In this document: positions 1-9,038 of the stretch, piece by piece | Numbering within the stretch: the stretch's first letter is position 1 | Layout of the letters: the number at the start of each line of letters is the position of its first letter | NCBI RefSeq assembly: GCF_029960815.1 | Contig: NZ_JASBRE010000004.1 | Coordinates: 124,001 to 188,000, forward strand | DNA length: 64,000 nt | From: Pseudomonas sp. AL03 | Lineage (GTDB): Bacteria > Pseudomonadota > Gammaproteobacteria > Pseudomonadales > Pseudomonadaceae | Direction of reading: 5' to 3' | Made by a program: the position numbers and the translations under genes | Notes under the pieces: generated by a model | What the model was told of the DNA's origin: nothing | The model's input: only the letters and a program-made list of their open reading frames with translations | Databases searched by the model: none

Positions 1-348
1 AGCAAGTCCTACCGCGGCTCCGACTCCAGCCTGCACAGCAAGGCGATGATCTTCGACCAGCAGAAGTCTTTCATCGGCTCGTTCAACTTCGACCCGCGCT
101 CGGTGCTGTGGAATACCGAAGTCGGGGTGCTGGTAGACAGCCCGGAACTCGCCGCGCGCGTCCGCGAATTGGCGATGCAGGGCATGGCGCCACCCCTGAG
201 TTATCAGCCCAAGATTGAGAATGGCCAGATTGTCTGGGTCACTGAAGATGACGGCAAACTGCACACTCTGACCAAGGAACCCGGAAGCTGGTGGCGGCGC
301 TTCAATGCGTGGATGAGCACCACCGTCGGCCTGGAACGGATGCTCTAG
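1..348 (+). CDS. phospholipase D-family protein, C-terminal part (cut by window start)
   Basis: Only the last 115 codons are visible; the frame is open to the window edge, so the start lies outside. The fragment carries one complete HKD motif (HSKAMIFD, visible residues 12-19) followed by the GSFNFDPRS block, the signature of the second catalytic half of cardiolipin synthase-like phospholipase D enzymes. Such enzymes transfer or hydrolyse phosphatidyl groups at the membrane. The stop codon (TAG, 346-348) overlaps by two bases the stop of the convergent MFS gene. Gene order (PLD, MFS transporter, kauB, cupin, rpmG) fits the Pseudomonas backbone. The substrate cannot be told from this fragment. 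Confidence 0.85.
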   Translation, partial: SKSYRGSDSSLHSKAMIFDQQKSFIGSFNFDPRSVLWNTEVGVLVDSPELAARVRELAMQGMAPPLSYQPKIENGQIVWVTEDDGKLHTLTKEPGSWWRRFNAWMSTTVGLERML

Positions 349-1490
349 GCCGGTTCGGTCACCGCGCCAAACGCGCCTTGGCGCGACAGCAGAATTACCA
401 ACCCCAGCGCGCCTGCCGCCATCAACAGAGGCAACGCATGCCCGCTGATCCACTGACTGCCAGCACCGGCCGCCAACGGTCCGATCAGGCAACCGATACC
501 CCACAGCTGCGCGATATGCGCATTGGCGCGCACCAGTGCATCGTCGCGATAGCGCTCGCCGATCAGGATCAGTGACAAGGTGAACAAGCCGCCGGCACTG
601 GCACCGAACAACACCCACAACGGCCAGATCAGCAACGTGTCGATCAACGACGGGATGGCCAGGCTCGATATCAGCAGGACCACCGCACACCCGGTGAACA
701 ACGTGCGTCGTGACAAGCGATCAGCCAGCGCGCCAATCGGCAATTGCAGCAAGGCGTCACCGACCACCACCGTGCTGACCATCGCCAGCGCAATTTCCGT
801 CGTGAAGCCCTGACGCAGGCAATAGACCGGCAACAAGGTCAGGATCATCGCTTCGAACGCCGCGAACAGCGACACCGCCCAGGCAATCGCCGGCAGGCCA
901 CGGCAGAAGGTCAGTAAGTCACCGAAGGTCACGCTGCTGGCTTCGCTGGAGGGCGCGCCGCTGCGGCCCAGCAGCAGGAAAGGTGCCGCCGTCAGCAAAC
1001 CGACGCCGACCCAGAATCCGTAATCGTGTTCGGTGCCCACCACGCCCAGCAGCAACGGTCCGGCCAGCTGACTCAGTGCATAACTGCTGCCATACAGCGC
1101 CACCAATCGCCCGCGCCATTGCTCGACCACCAGTTGGTTGATCCAGCTTTCACCGAGGATGAAGACCAGCGTCAGGATCACCCCGATCATCAGCCGCAAT
1201 ACCAGCCAAATCGGATAGCTCGGCAACAGCGCCAGCAAACCGATGGACAACGCCCCGGCCCACAAGCACAGGCGCATCAGGTTGGCCGTGCCCAGACGCG
1301 CGGCCAGATGGCTGGAGATCTTGGCCCCCAGCAATACGCCCATGGCGGGCATCGCCGCCATCACGCCGATGGCGAAGGAGTCGTAACCCCAGCTTTCCAG
1401 GCGAAACGACACCAGCGGCATGCTGACGCCCAGGGCCAGGCCGACACTCAAGACAGACGCCAACACGGCGAAATAAGTCGCCCAACGCAT
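345..1490 (-). CDS. MFS transporter
   Basis: A 381-residue polytopic protein with about twelve hydrophobic segments, the usual size for a major facilitator. A GALADRLSRR loop in the second half is a typical MFS motif A repeat. By overall look it belongs to the YcaD/multidrug-like branch, but the substrate is unknown. The start at 1490 is preceded by AGGAG at good spacing. The stop overlaps that of the convergent phospholipase gene. Upstream lies a REP pair and then kauB in the same direction, so it probably has its own promoter. Confidence 0.85.
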   Translation of the reverse strand: MRWATYFAVLASVLSVGLALGVSMPLVSFRLESWGYDSFAIGVMAAMPAMGVLLGAKISSHLAARLGTANLMRLCLWAGALSIGLLALLPSYPIWLVLRLMIGVILTLVFILGESWINQLVVEQWRGRLVALYGSSYALSQLAGPLLLGVVGTEHDYGFWVGVGLLTAAPFLLLGRSGAPSSEASSVTFGDLLTFCRGLPAIAWAVSLFAAFEAMILTLLPVYCLRQGFTTEIALAMVSTVVVGDALLQLPIGALADRLSRRTLFTGCAVVLLISSLAIPSLIDTLLIWPLWVLFGASAGGLFTLSLILIGERYRDDALVRANAHIAQLWGIGCLIGPLAAGAGSQWISGHALPLLMAAGALGLVILLSRQGAFGAVTEPA

Positions 1491-1538
1491 GTTCCACGCT
1501 CCTGTGGATTGTTATTTTTTAACCGCCGCACAAAGCAA

Positions 1539-1628
1539 TGTGGGAGCGAGCTTGCTCGCGATGACGGAGCAACATTCAACATTGACGTCGACTGTCATAC
1601 CGCTATCGCGAGCAAGCTCGCTCCCACA
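1539..1628. repeat. REP/REPIN-type inverted pair
   Basis: Two near-identical arms face each other (1539-1567 and 1601-1628), each beginning TGTGGGAGCGAGCTTGCTCG, with about 33 bases between. This is the common P. fluorescens-group REP sequence, each arm also holding its own small palindrome (GCGAGCTTGCTCGC). It lies between the 3' end of kauB and the start of the MFS gene. Confidence 0.9.
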
Positions 1629-1650
1629 AGGGATCTGCGTTGTATTGAGC

Positions 1651-3144
1651 TTACAACTTGATCCAGGTCGCCTTCAGCTCGGTGTACTTGTCGAACGCGT
1701 GCAGCGACTTGTCGCGACCGTTGCCGGACTGCTTGAAGCCACCGAACGGGGCCGTCATGTCGCCGCCGTCGTATTGGTTGACCCACACGCTACCGGCGCG
1801 CAGCGCTTTGGCGGTCAGGTGGGCCTTGGAAATATCCTTGGTCCACACCGCTGCAGCCAAACCATAAGGCGTGTCGTTGGCGATCTGGATGGCTTCTTCG
1901 GCGGTATCGAAAGTGATCACCGACAGCACCGGGCCGAAGATTTCTTCCTGAGCGATTTTCATCGCATTGCTGACGCCGTCGAAAATCGTCGGCTCAACGT
2001 AGGTGCCGCCGGTTTCCTGAAGAATGCGCTTGCCGCCCGCCACCAGTTTGGCGCCGTCGGCGTGGCCGGATTCGATATAGGACAGCACGGTGTTCATCTG
2101 CTGCGTATCCACCAGCGCGCCGACATTGGTCGCCGGGTCCAGCGGGTTGCCCGGTTTCCAGGTTTTGAGGGCCTCAATCACCAGTGGCAGGAATTTATCC
2201 TTGATCGAACGCTCCACCAGCAGACGCGAGCCGGCGGTGCAGACTTCGCCCTGGTTGAAGGCGATGGCACCAGCAGCCGATTCAGCGGCAGCTTGCAGGT
2301 CCGGAGCATCGGCGAACACGATGTTCGGGCTCTTGCCGCCGGCTTCGAGCCAGACGCGTTTCATGTTCGATTCGCCGGAGTAGATCAGCAATTGCTTGGC
2401 GATCTTGGTCGAACCGGTGAACACCAGGGTGTCCACGTCGTTGTGCAGGGCCAGGGCCTTGCCGACGGTGTGACCGTAACCTGGCAGGACGTTCAGCACG
2501 CCTTTCGGGATACCGGCCTCGACGGCCAGCGCAGCAATGCGGATAGCCGTCAGCGGCGATTTTTCGGACGGTTTGAGGATCACCGAGTTACCGGTGGACA
2601 GCGCCGGACCGAGTTTCCAGCAGGCCATCATCAGCGGGAAATTCCACGGCACGATGGCGCTGACAACGCCGACCGGCTCGCGAGTGACCAGACCCAACTG
2701 ATCGTGCGGGGTCGCGGCCACTTCGTCGTAGATCTTGTCGATGGCTTCACCGCTCCAGCTCAGGGCCTGCGCCGCGCCTGGAACGTCGATGTACAGGGAA
2801 TCGCTGATCGGCTTGCCCATGTCCAGGGTTTCAAGCAGGGCCAGCTCTTCGGCGTGCTGTTTCAGCAGGCCAGCGAAACGAATCATGGTGGCTTTGCGTT
2901 TGGTCGGCGCCAGGCGCGACCAGACGCCGGAATTGAAGGTGGCGCGGGCATTTTCAACAGCGCGCTGGGCATCGGCGGCGTCACAGCTGGCAATCTTGCC
3001 CAGCAGACGGCCATCGACCGGGCTGATGCACTCGAAGGTCTCGGCGGAGACAGCATCGGTGTATTCGCCATTGATGTAGGCGCGGCCTTCGATCTTCAGA
3101 TCGCGAGCCCGTTGTTCCCAATCGGCACGAGTCAGGGTGGTCAT
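1651..3144 (-). CDS. kauB: gamma-glutamyl-gamma-aminobutyraldehyde dehydrogenase (ALDH family)
   Basis: A 497-residue NAD(P)-dependent aldehyde dehydrogenase. Visible landmarks are PWNFP (about 166-170), the FTGS cofactor turn (242-245), catalytic-base Glu267 in LEAGGKS and nucleophile Cys302 in FNQGEVCTAG, plus the IFGPV and PFGGFKQSG blocks. Sequence and location match Pseudomonas KauB/PuuC, which oxidises aminobutyraldehyde-type aldehydes from putrescine and arginine breakdown to GABA or 4-guanidinobutyrate. The ATG at 3144 follows a strong AGGAGG. It is divergent from the cupin gene; the shared 238-base interval contains small palindromes that may be operators. Exact substrate preference is inferred from family and synteny. 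Confidence 0.88.
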   Translation of the reverse strand: MTTLTRADWEQRARDLKIEGRAYINGEYTDAVSAETFECISPVDGRLLGKIASCDAADAQRAVENARATFNSGVWSRLAPTKRKATMIRFAGLLKQHAEELALLETLDMGKPISDSLYIDVPGAAQALSWSGEAIDKIYDEVAATPHDQLGLVTREPVGVVSAIVPWNFPLMMACWKLGPALSTGNSVILKPSEKSPLTAIRIAALAVEAGIPKGVLNVLPGYGHTVGKALALHNDVDTLVFTGSTKIAKQLLIYSGESNMKRVWLEAGGKSPNIVFADAPDLQAAAESAAGAIAFNQGEVCTAGSRLLVERSIKDKFLPLVIEALKTWKPGNPLDPATNVGALVDTQQMNTVLSYIESGHADGAKLVAGGKRILQETGGTYVEPTIFDGVSNAMKIAQEEIFGPVLSVITFDTAEEAIQIANDTPYGLAAAVWTKDISKAHLTAKALRAGSVWVNQYDGGDMTAPFGGFKQSGNGRDKSLHAFDKYTELKATWIKL

Positions 3145-3273
3145 ATGAGTGTCCTCCTCTTGTTGAATACGAGCGCGCCGCGTTCTTCGTGGACGCCCTC
3201 AGGAATTCTGCCCGGCCAGCCTGCTTTTTCGGCCCAAGGCAAACGCCACCCTAAACCAGTGGCCGGGGTTGTT

Positions 3274-3330
3274 TCAATATATTTGACACAAGGTCGGCAA
3301 ACGGCCTTGCGGTGTTCATTTTAATAAACA
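3274..3330. promoter_or_regulatory. AT-rich palindromes in the kauB/cupin divergent region
   Basis: TCAATATATTTGA (3274-3286, TCAA/TTGA arms around an AT core) and TGTTCATTTTAATAAACA (3313-3330, TGTT/AACA arms) stand out in the otherwise GC-rich divergent interval. They could be regulator sites or promoter parts. No regulator can be named from the sequence. Confidence 0.3.
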
Positions 3331-3382
3331 TAGACTTTGGGCTTTCCAGTCACTTGCGCCGCAATCACGGGGGATTATAAGA

Positions 3383-3745
3383 ATGAGCATCCAGGACATC
3401 GTCGACTTCAGCCAGGCCGCCACTGAGCCTGAGCGCTATAGACCGGACCAGGCCAAGATCCTGAAAGGTGACCCCGAACAAGTGGTTTACAACCACTACA
3501 ACAGCCCCTGCGGCCAGTTGAACGCGGGGGTTTGGGAAGGCGCTGTTGGCCAGTGGCATGTGAACTTCACCGAGCATGAATACTGCGAAATCATTCAGGG
3601 CGTTTCAGTGCTGCGCGACAACGAAGGCAATGGCAAGACCCTTCGTGCGGGTGATCGCTTCGTGATCCCGGCCGGGTTCCGCGGCACCTGGGAAGTGCTG
3701 GAGCCGTGCCGCAAAATCTATGTGGCGTTTGAACAGAAGGCCTGA
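3383..3745 (+). CDS. cupin domain protein
   Basis: A 120-residue single-domain protein. The WHVNFTEHEYCEIIQG segment and the later GDRFVIPAGFRGTWEV segment form the two cupin motifs of the Cupin_3 type, related to (S)-ureidoglycine aminohydrolase cupins. The usual metal-binding HxH is replaced by a HVN...EHE arrangement, so metal binding is uncertain. It is divergent from kauB and conserved next to it in Pseudomonas, which hints at a role in polyamine or amine catabolism, but that is inference from position only. A GGGGG-rich ribosome site precedes the ATG. Confidence 0.8.
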   Translation: MSIQDIVDFSQAATEPERYRPDQAKILKGDPEQVVYNHYNSPCGQLNAGVWEGAVGQWHVNFTEHEYCEIIQGVSVLRDNEGNGKTLRAGDRFVIPAGFRGTWEVLEPCRKIYVAFEQKA

Positions 3746-3764
3746 AGCCTTTCTTCAAGCCACA

Positions 3765-3798
3765 AAAAAGGCCCGTATCTCGCGATACGGGCCTTTTT
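3765..3798. terminator. bidirectional rho-independent terminator
   Basis: A perfect hairpin (AAAAAAGGCCCGTATC / GATACGGGCCTTTTTC) with A-run and T-run flanks. It lies between the convergent cupin gene and rpmG and can serve both. Confidence 0.9.
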
Positions 3799-3817
3799 CG
3801 TAAGTCGGAAAAATCAA

Positions 3818-3973
3818 TTACTTGATTTTGCCTTCTTTGTAGATCACGTGCTTGCGAACAACCGGATCAAATTTCTTGATCTCGATTTTGTCCGGAGTAG
3901 TGCGCTTGTTCTTGTCGGTAGTGTAGAAGTGACCAGTACCGGCGCTCGAGATCAAACGAATCAATTCACGCAT
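3818..3973 (-). CDS. rpmG: 50S ribosomal protein L33
   Basis: A 51-codon gene reading [17 protein letters not shown] onward, the standard L33 sequence of the large ribosomal subunit. There is no cysteine, so this is the zinc-independent form. It follows rpmB by 11 bases in one operon and ends just before the shared terminator. Confidence 0.97.
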   Translation of the reverse strand: MRELIRLISSAGTGHFYTTDKNKRTTPDKIEIKKFDPVVRKHVIYKEGKIK

Positions 3974-3984
3974 GATTATCTCCC

Positions 3985-4218
3985 TTAGATCTTGCCAGCT
4001 TTGCGGATTTCGGCCAGCACGACAGTGATGCCACGCTTGTCGATGATACGCATGCCTTTGGCAGATACGCGCAGACGCACAAAACGTTTCTCTTCTTCAA
4101 CCCAGAAGCGGTGATGCTGCAGGTTCGGCAGGAAACGACGACGGGTTTTGTTGTTTGCGTGGGAAATGTTATTCCCAGTCACCGGACCCTTACCGGTAAC
4201 TTGACAGACTCTCGACAT
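3985..4218 (-). CDS. rpmB: 50S ribosomal protein L28
   Basis: A 77-residue L28 with the typical [12 protein letters not shown] start and [17 protein letters not shown] block; the family is usually 77-78 residues. Only one cysteine is present, so this too is the zinc-independent form. It is the first gene of rpmB-rpmG, expressed from the promoter at 4368-4396. Confidence 0.97.
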   Translation of the reverse strand: MSRVCQVTGKGPVTGNNISHANNKTRRRFLPNLQHHRFWVEEEKRFVRLRVSAKGMRIIDKRGITVVLAEIRKAGKI

Positions 4219-4665
4219 GCCTCAGCCCTCTAAAACCACATGCCCAACCCGGCATGGGTTGGCCGCTTAATCTCTCAGTCATTTGGCGCCAGGCGCCGCG
4301 TTTCTTTAGAGGTCTTACCGGCTACACCTACAAGTGAAGGAACCGGGCCCCTAGAAAAGAGCGCTGTTTTATACCAGAAAGACTAGAGAGCAACAACATT
4401 CCGTGTGCGTTGAGTTGATAAAAACCCCACTTTTCTGGCTTCGAGCGCCTTGGATAAAGGCTCTCGTCGATAGAGACCGCTCGTCGCAGAGAATCGGCCA
4501 ACACGCCAATCCAGGATTTTTCTCAGCCCGCACTCACGGAAAACAATCGCCTATAGTCCCCTTAAAATGAAAAAGGGGATAGTCATTTGCAAAAGAGCCC
4601 ACTAGGGTAAGCCTTTTCCAGACTGCACTTGCAGATGGGCCTTCGATCTGTAAAGGAATCCGACC
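4219..4665. other. 447-base divergent intergenic region, rpmB / peptide-binding protein gene
   Basis: The interval holds the rpmB promoter (4368-4396) and about 145 bases of 5' leader before rpmB. On the other side there is a ribosome site (AAAGGAATCC) just before 4666. No ORF, RNA gene or clear terminator was seen in it. Confidence 0.5.
4368..4396 (-). promoter_or_regulatory. sigma-70 type promoter for rpmB-rpmG
   Basis: On the minus strand TTGTTG (4396-4391) and TATAAA (4373-4368) are separated by exactly 17 bases, a good sigma-70 promoter directed toward rpmB. Confidence 0.6.
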
Positions 4666-6252
4666 ATGCGCCTCGCTGCCCTACCGCTGTTGCTCGCCCC
4701 TCTTCTGCTGAGCCCAATGGCCCATGCCGCCGCGCTGAGCGTCTGCACTGAGGCAAGCCCCGAAGGGTTCGACGTGGTGCAATACAACTCGCTGACCACC
4801 ACCAATGCCTCGGCCGACGTGCTGATGAACCGTCTGGTGGACTTCGATACCGATAGTGGCAAAGTGGTCGCCGGCCTCGCGGACAGCTGGGAAGTCACGC
4901 CAGACGGTCTGACCTACGTCTTCAAGTTGCATCCGCAGGTGAAGTTCCACCGCACCGAGTACTTCAGCCCGACACGCGAACTGACCGCCGAAGACGTGAA
5001 GTTCAGCTTCGACCGCATGCTCGACCCGGCAAACCCATGGCACAAAGTCGCCCAGAGCGGCTTTCCACACGCCCAGTCGATGCAGTTGCCCGCACTGATC
5101 AAGAAGATCGACGCCCTGGACCCGCTGACCGTGCGCTTCACCCTCGACCACCCGGACTCGACCTTCCTCGCGACGTTGAGCATGGGCTTCGCCTCGATTT
5201 ACTCGGCCGAGTACGCCGACAAACTGATGAAGGCCGGCACGCCGGAGAAGCTCAACAGCCAGCCGATCGGCAGCGGTCCTTTCATCTTCACGCGCTTCCA
5301 GAAAGATGCCTCGATTCGCTACAAGGCCAACCCGGATTACTTCCGCGGCAAGCCGTCGGTGGACCCCTTGATCTTCGCCATCACCCCGGACGCCAACGTA
5401 CGGTTGCAGAAATTGCGCCGCAACGAGTGCCAGATCGCCCTGTCGCCCAAGCCTCTGGACGTACAGGCGGCACTGAAAGAACCGACGCTGCAAGTCGAAA
5501 AGACCGACGCCTTCATGACGGCGTTCGTCGGCATCAACAGCCAGCATCCGCCGCTGGACAAGCCTGAAGTGCGCCAGGCGATCAACCTCGCGTTCGACAA
5601 GGCCAACTACGTCAAGGCCGTATTCGAAGACACCGCCGAACCCGCCAATGGCCCCTACCCGCCTAACACCTGGAGCTACGCCAGAGGCTTGCCGGGCTAC
5701 CCGCATGACGTCGAAAAGGCTCGGGCATTGATGGCCAAGGCCGGGCTCAAGGACGGTTTCCAGACCACCATCTGGACCCGACCTTCCGGCAGCCTGCTCA
5801 ACCCGAACCCAAGCCTCAGCGCTCAAATGCTCCAATCCGACCTCGCGGAGATCGGTATTCAGGCCGAGATTCGAGTGATCGAATGGGGCGAACTGATTCG
5901 CCGCGCCAAGGCCGGTGAACATGACCTGCTGTTCATGGGCTGGGCCGGCGACAACGGTGACCCGGACAACTTCCTCACACCGCAGTTTTCCTGCGCCGCA
6001 GTCAAGTCCGGCACCAACTTCGCCCGCTACTGCAACCAGGACCTGGACAAGTTGATTAGCGCCGGCAAGACCACCGGCGAGCAAGGTGTGCGTACCAAGC
6101 TCTACGAACAGGCTCAGGCGCAGATCCAGCAGCAAGCGCTGTGGTTGCCGCTGGCCCACCCGACCGCATTCGCACTGATGCGCAAGGAAGTCGAGGGTTA
6201 CTCGGTGAGCCCGTTTGGTCGTCAGGATTACTCGAAAGTCAGCCTTAAGTAA
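4666..6252 (+). CDS. ABC transporter periplasmic peptide-binding protein (DppA-like)
   Basis: A 528-residue family-5 solute-binding protein. A signal peptide with cleavage near MAHA-A (about residue 22) directs it to the periplasm. The family hallmarks are seen: VLMNRLVDFDTDSGKVVAGLADSW-type start, LTAEDVKFSFDR, PIGSGPF and the C-terminal MGWAGDNGDPDNF block. The sequence resembles dipeptide-binding proteins DppA/SBP and sits at the locus where P. aeruginosa has a dipeptide-binding gene. No permease or ATPase genes are adjacent, so it must work with a transporter encoded elsewhere. Substrate is inferred from family resemblance. Confidence 0.88.
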   Translation: MRLAALPLLLAPLLLSPMAHAAALSVCTEASPEGFDVVQYNSLTTTNASADVLMNRLVDFDTDSGKVVAGLADSWEVTPDGLTYVFKLHPQVKFHRTEYFSPTRELTAEDVKFSFDRMLDPANPWHKVAQSGFPHAQSMQLPALIKKIDALDPLTVRFTLDHPDSTFLATLSMGFASIYSAEYADKLMKAGTPEKLNSQPIGSGPFIFTRFQKDASIRYKANPDYFRGKPSVDPLIFAITPDANVRLQKLRRNECQIALSPKPLDVQAALKEPTLQVEKTDAFMTAFVGINSQHPPLDKPEVRQAINLAFDKANYVKAVFEDTAEPANGPYPPNTWSYARGLPGYPHDVEKARALMAKAGLKDGFQTTIWTRPSGSLLNPNPSLSAQMLQSDLAEIGIQAEIRVIEWGELIRRAKAGEHDLLFMGWAGDNGDPDNFLTPQFSCAAVKSGTNFARYCNQDLDKLISAGKTTGEQGVRTKLYEQAQAQIQQQALWLPLAHPTAFALMRKEVEGYSVSPFGRQDYSKVSLK

Positions 6253-6292
6253 TAGCCACACCACAAACCCCTGTGGGCATCGTATTTACCCT

Positions 6293-6967
6293 TTACATCC
6301 ACCCATACTCAGCCATCGACAGCGGATCGCCATCGCCTATGATGAAATGGTCGAGTACCCGCACATCGATCAGGTCCAGCGCCTCTTGCAGGCGCTTGGT
6401 CAGCGTGCGGTCGGCTTGACTGGGGTTGGTGTTGCCCGACGGATGGTTGTGGCAGAGGATCAACGCTGCAGCGTTGTGGGCAAGTGCACGCTTGACCACC
6501 TGTCTTGGATGGACACTCGTGCTGTCGATTGAGCCGCGAAACAACGCTTCAAAGGCCAGCACTTGATGCTTGGAATCCAAAAACAGACACCCGAACACCT
6601 CGTGAGGCTCATGGCGCAGCATCGACTTCAGGTAATCACGAACCGCCTGCGGATTTTCCAATGCCGATTTTTGGCGCGCACGTTCGGCTAAATGCCGTCT
6701 GCCCATTTCCTGGACCGCTTGCAACTGAGCGAATTTCGCGGGTCCGAGCCCCAATTGCCTGCTGAATGCTTCCTGATCGGCCTCGAGCAGTGCGCGCAGG
6801 CTGCCAAACTGATTCAACAGGTGTCGCGCCAGATCTACCGCGCTTTTACCCGACACGCCGGTTCGTAAAAAAATCGCCAGCAGTTCGGCGCCCGAAAGAC
6901 TCCCAGAGCCCAACTCAAGTAACCTCTCCCGCGGGCGCTCAGCCGCCGGCCAATCACGAATACTCAT
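6293..6967 (-). CDS. radC: RadC-family JAB-domain protein
   Basis: A 224-residue protein starting [14 protein letters not shown] at 6967, preceded by GGGAGGTG; an in-frame upstream start exists at 7129 but lacks support and would intrude on the coaBC side. It has an N-terminal helix-hairpin-helix-like part (about 1-100) and a C-terminal JAMM metal motif, [16 protein letters not shown], with the two His and the Asp present. Historically called a DNA repair protein; the true activity of the family is unsettled. Divergent from coaBC, convergent with the peptide-binding protein gene. Confidence 0.93.
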   Translation of the reverse strand: MSIRDWPAAERPRERLLELGSGSLSGAELLAIFLRTGVSGKSAVDLARHLLNQFGSLRALLEADQEAFSRQLGLGPAKFAQLQAVQEMGRRHLAERARQKSALENPQAVRDYLKSMLRHEPHEVFGCLFLDSKHQVLAFEALFRGSIDSTSVHPRQVVKRALAHNAAALILCHNHPSGNTNPSQADRTLTKRLQEALDLIDVRVLDHFIIGDGDPLSMAEYGWM

Positions 6968-7103
6968 AGCACCTCCCTGTCGTGTGGGCGCCGCTGTTCC
7001 GTAGCGGTCGCTGTGATATCGTAGCCCATCTTTTTTGCTGGCGATTTCATCCCTGGGGAGGGGGTATCGCCATGCAGTCACCATCGAATTGAAAGGCAGA
7101 CCT

Positions 7104-8312
7104 ATGCAGCGGCTGTATCGGAAACGCATCGTTCTGGGCGTCGGCGGCGGTATCGCTGCCTACAAGAGCGCCGACCTGGTTCGCCGCCTGATCGACCAGG
7201 GCGCCGAAGTGCGCGTGGTCATGACCCGTGGCGGCAGCGAGTTCATCACCCCGTTGACCATGCAGGCCTTGTCAGGGCACCCGGTCCACCTCGACCTGCT
7301 GGACCCGGCGGCCGAAGCTGCGATGGGCCACATCGAGCTGGCCAAGTGGGCCGACCTGGTGCTGATCGCCCCCGCTACAGCGGACCTGATCGCCCGTCTG
7401 GCACAAGGCATTGCCGACGACCTGCTGACCACGCTGGTTCTGGCCACCGACGCCGTGGTCGCCGTTGCCCCGGCGATGAACCAGGCCATGTGGCGCGATC
7501 CAGCGACCCAGGCCAACCTGCAACTGCTCGAAAGCCGCCACCTGAAAGTCTTCGGCCCGGCCTCCGGCAGCCAGGCCTGTGGCGACGTCGGCATGGGCCG
7601 CATGCTCGAAGCCACCGACCTCGCGCAGTGCGCAGCGGACTGCTTCCAGCGCCAGGCGCTGACCGGCAAACACGTGCTGATCACCGCCGGGCCGACCCAG
7701 GAAAACATCGACCCGGTGCGCTACATCACCAACCACAGCTCCGGAAAAATGGGCTTTGCCCTGGCCGAAGCCGCGGTGGAAGCCGGCGCCCGTGTGACGC
7801 TGATCACCGGCCCAGTGCACCTGCCAACGCCAGATCGCGTCACCCGCATCGACGTGGTCAGCGCTCGCGACATGCTCGCCGCCTGTGAAGCCGCGATCCC
7901 TTGCGACCTGTTTATCGCTTCGGCAGCGGTCGCGGACTACCGCCCGGAAGTCGTCGCCCCACAGAAACTCAAGAAAGACCCTGCGAACGGCGACGGCTTG
8001 TTGCTACAGATGGTGCGCAACCCAGACATTCTGGCCACCATCGCCACGCGCCCTGACCGTCCGTTCAGTGTCGGTTTTGCCGCTGAAACCGAACACCTGC
8101 TCGACTACGCTGCACGCAAGTTGAAAGACAAGAACCTCGATTTGATCGTCGCCAACGACGTCGCCAACCCGAGTATCGGCTTCAACAGCGAAGAAAACGC
8201 CTGCAGCGTGATCGACCGCCAGCTACACGCCACACTTTTCGCCCAGACCAGCAAGAGCAAGATTGCCCGCCAGCTGATCACTTTTATCGCCGAACGTCTG
8301 AACCAGGTTTAA
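7104..8312 (+). CDS. coaBC: bifunctional phosphopantothenoylcysteine decarboxylase / phosphopantothenate-cysteine ligase
   Basis: A 402-residue bifunctional coenzyme A biosynthesis enzyme (Dfp). The N-terminal flavoprotein half (about 1-190) has the [10 protein letters not shown] start, His76 of the HIELAKWAD active site, the PAMN motif and Cys159 in [14 protein letters not shown]. The C-terminal ligase half has [13 protein letters not shown] and [10 protein letters not shown]. The start at 7104 fits both a GAAAGGCAGA ribosome site and the family length. It is five bases upstream of dut, so the two are probably co-transcribed, as is usual in Proteobacteria. Confidence 0.97.
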   Translation: MQRLYRKRIVLGVGGGIAAYKSADLVRRLIDQGAEVRVVMTRGGSEFITPLTMQALSGHPVHLDLLDPAAEAAMGHIELAKWADLVLIAPATADLIARLAQGIADDLLTTLVLATDAVVAVAPAMNQAMWRDPATQANLQLLESRHLKVFGPASGSQACGDVGMGRMLEATDLAQCAADCFQRQALTGKHVLITAGPTQENIDPVRYITNHSSGKMGFALAEAAVEAGARVTLITGPVHLPTPDRVTRIDVVSARDMLAACEAAIPCDLFIASAAVADYRPEVVAPQKLKKDPANGDGLLLQMVRNPDILATIATRPDRPFSVGFAAETEHLLDYAARKLKDKNLDLIVANDVANPSIGFNSEENACSVIDRQLHATLFAQTSKSKIARQLITFIAERLNQV

Positions 8313-8317
8313 TTTAC

Positions 8318-8773
8318 ATGCACGCTTTGCAAGCCAAGATCCTCGACCCTCGCATCGGTACCGATTTCCCGCTGCCGCAGTACGCCACGCCAGGCTCCGC
8401 CGGCCTCGACCTGCGCGCCATGCTGGAAAAAGACACCGTCATCAAGCCGGGCGAAACCCTGCTGATCCCTACCGGCCTGTCGGTGTACATCGGCGATCCG
8501 GGTTTGGCGGCGCTGATCCTGCCGCGCTCCGGCCTGGGCCATAAGCACGGCATCGTGCTGGGCAACCTGGTCGGCCTGATCGACTCCGATTACCAGGGTC
8601 CGCTGATGGTGTCGTGCTGGAACCGTGGCCAGACCGACTTCAACATGGTGGTGGGCGAGCGTTTGGCCCAGCTGGTTTTGGTGCCGGTCGTTCAAGCGCA
8701 CTTCGAGATGGTCGAAGAGTTCGTTGAAACCGAGCGCGGCGCTGGTGGTTTCGGGCATTCCGGCAGCCATTGA
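8318..8773 (+). CDS. dut: deoxyuridine 5'-triphosphate nucleotidohydrolase (dUTPase)
   Basis: A 151-residue trimeric dUTPase that turns dUTP into dUMP and keeps uracil out of DNA. All five motifs are visible: [44 protein letters not shown] and the C-terminal [11 protein letters not shown], which closes over the active site. It follows coaBC by five bases. Confidence 0.97.
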   Translation: MHALQAKILDPRIGTDFPLPQYATPGSAGLDLRAMLEKDTVIKPGETLLIPTGLSVYIGDPGLAALILPRSGLGHKHGIVLGNLVGLIDSDYQGPLMVSCWNRGQTDFNMVVGERLAQLVLVPVVQAHFEMVEEFVETERGAGGFGHSGSH

Positions 8774-8783
8774 TCACAGGGTC

Positions 8784-8824
8784 GCAGGCTGGGCAGCCTG
8801 CCCGGCCTGACGCCAGTTTTTTTT
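8784..8824 (+). terminator. possible terminator after dut
   Basis: A hairpin GCAGGCT-GGGC-AGCCTGC (8784-8801) is followed, after about 15 bases, by an eight-T run (8817-8824). The gap between stem and T-run makes it a weak or rearranged terminator. Confidence 0.4.
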
Positions 8825-9038
8825 GCATTCCAGGACGAAAATTGCACTAGCCTCATCTGGAAGGTTTACCGCCCAAAATCAAGGCATTGGCCGGCCAATC
8901 GCTAGCTAATGTTGGGGGCATGGCCTTTGCACACCACGAACTCTCAGTGGAAAACGCCGTCATACCCTTCAGTTTGAACCTGCCGACGAGTTCTTCGCAG
9001 CAGGTCCAGCCACCCTTCGAGATGGAGCATTTCCAGTA

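Noticed and set aside
1539..1628. Inverted pair at 1539-1628 as a transcription terminator or CRISPR-like repeat
   Set aside because: It lacks a T-run and is not a regularly spaced array; its sequence is that of a common REP doublet.
4681..6264. 527-codon minus-strand frame opposite the peptide-binding protein gene
   Set aside because: Antisense shadow with Arg/Gly/Gln-rich composition; the plus-strand protein has signal peptide and family motifs.
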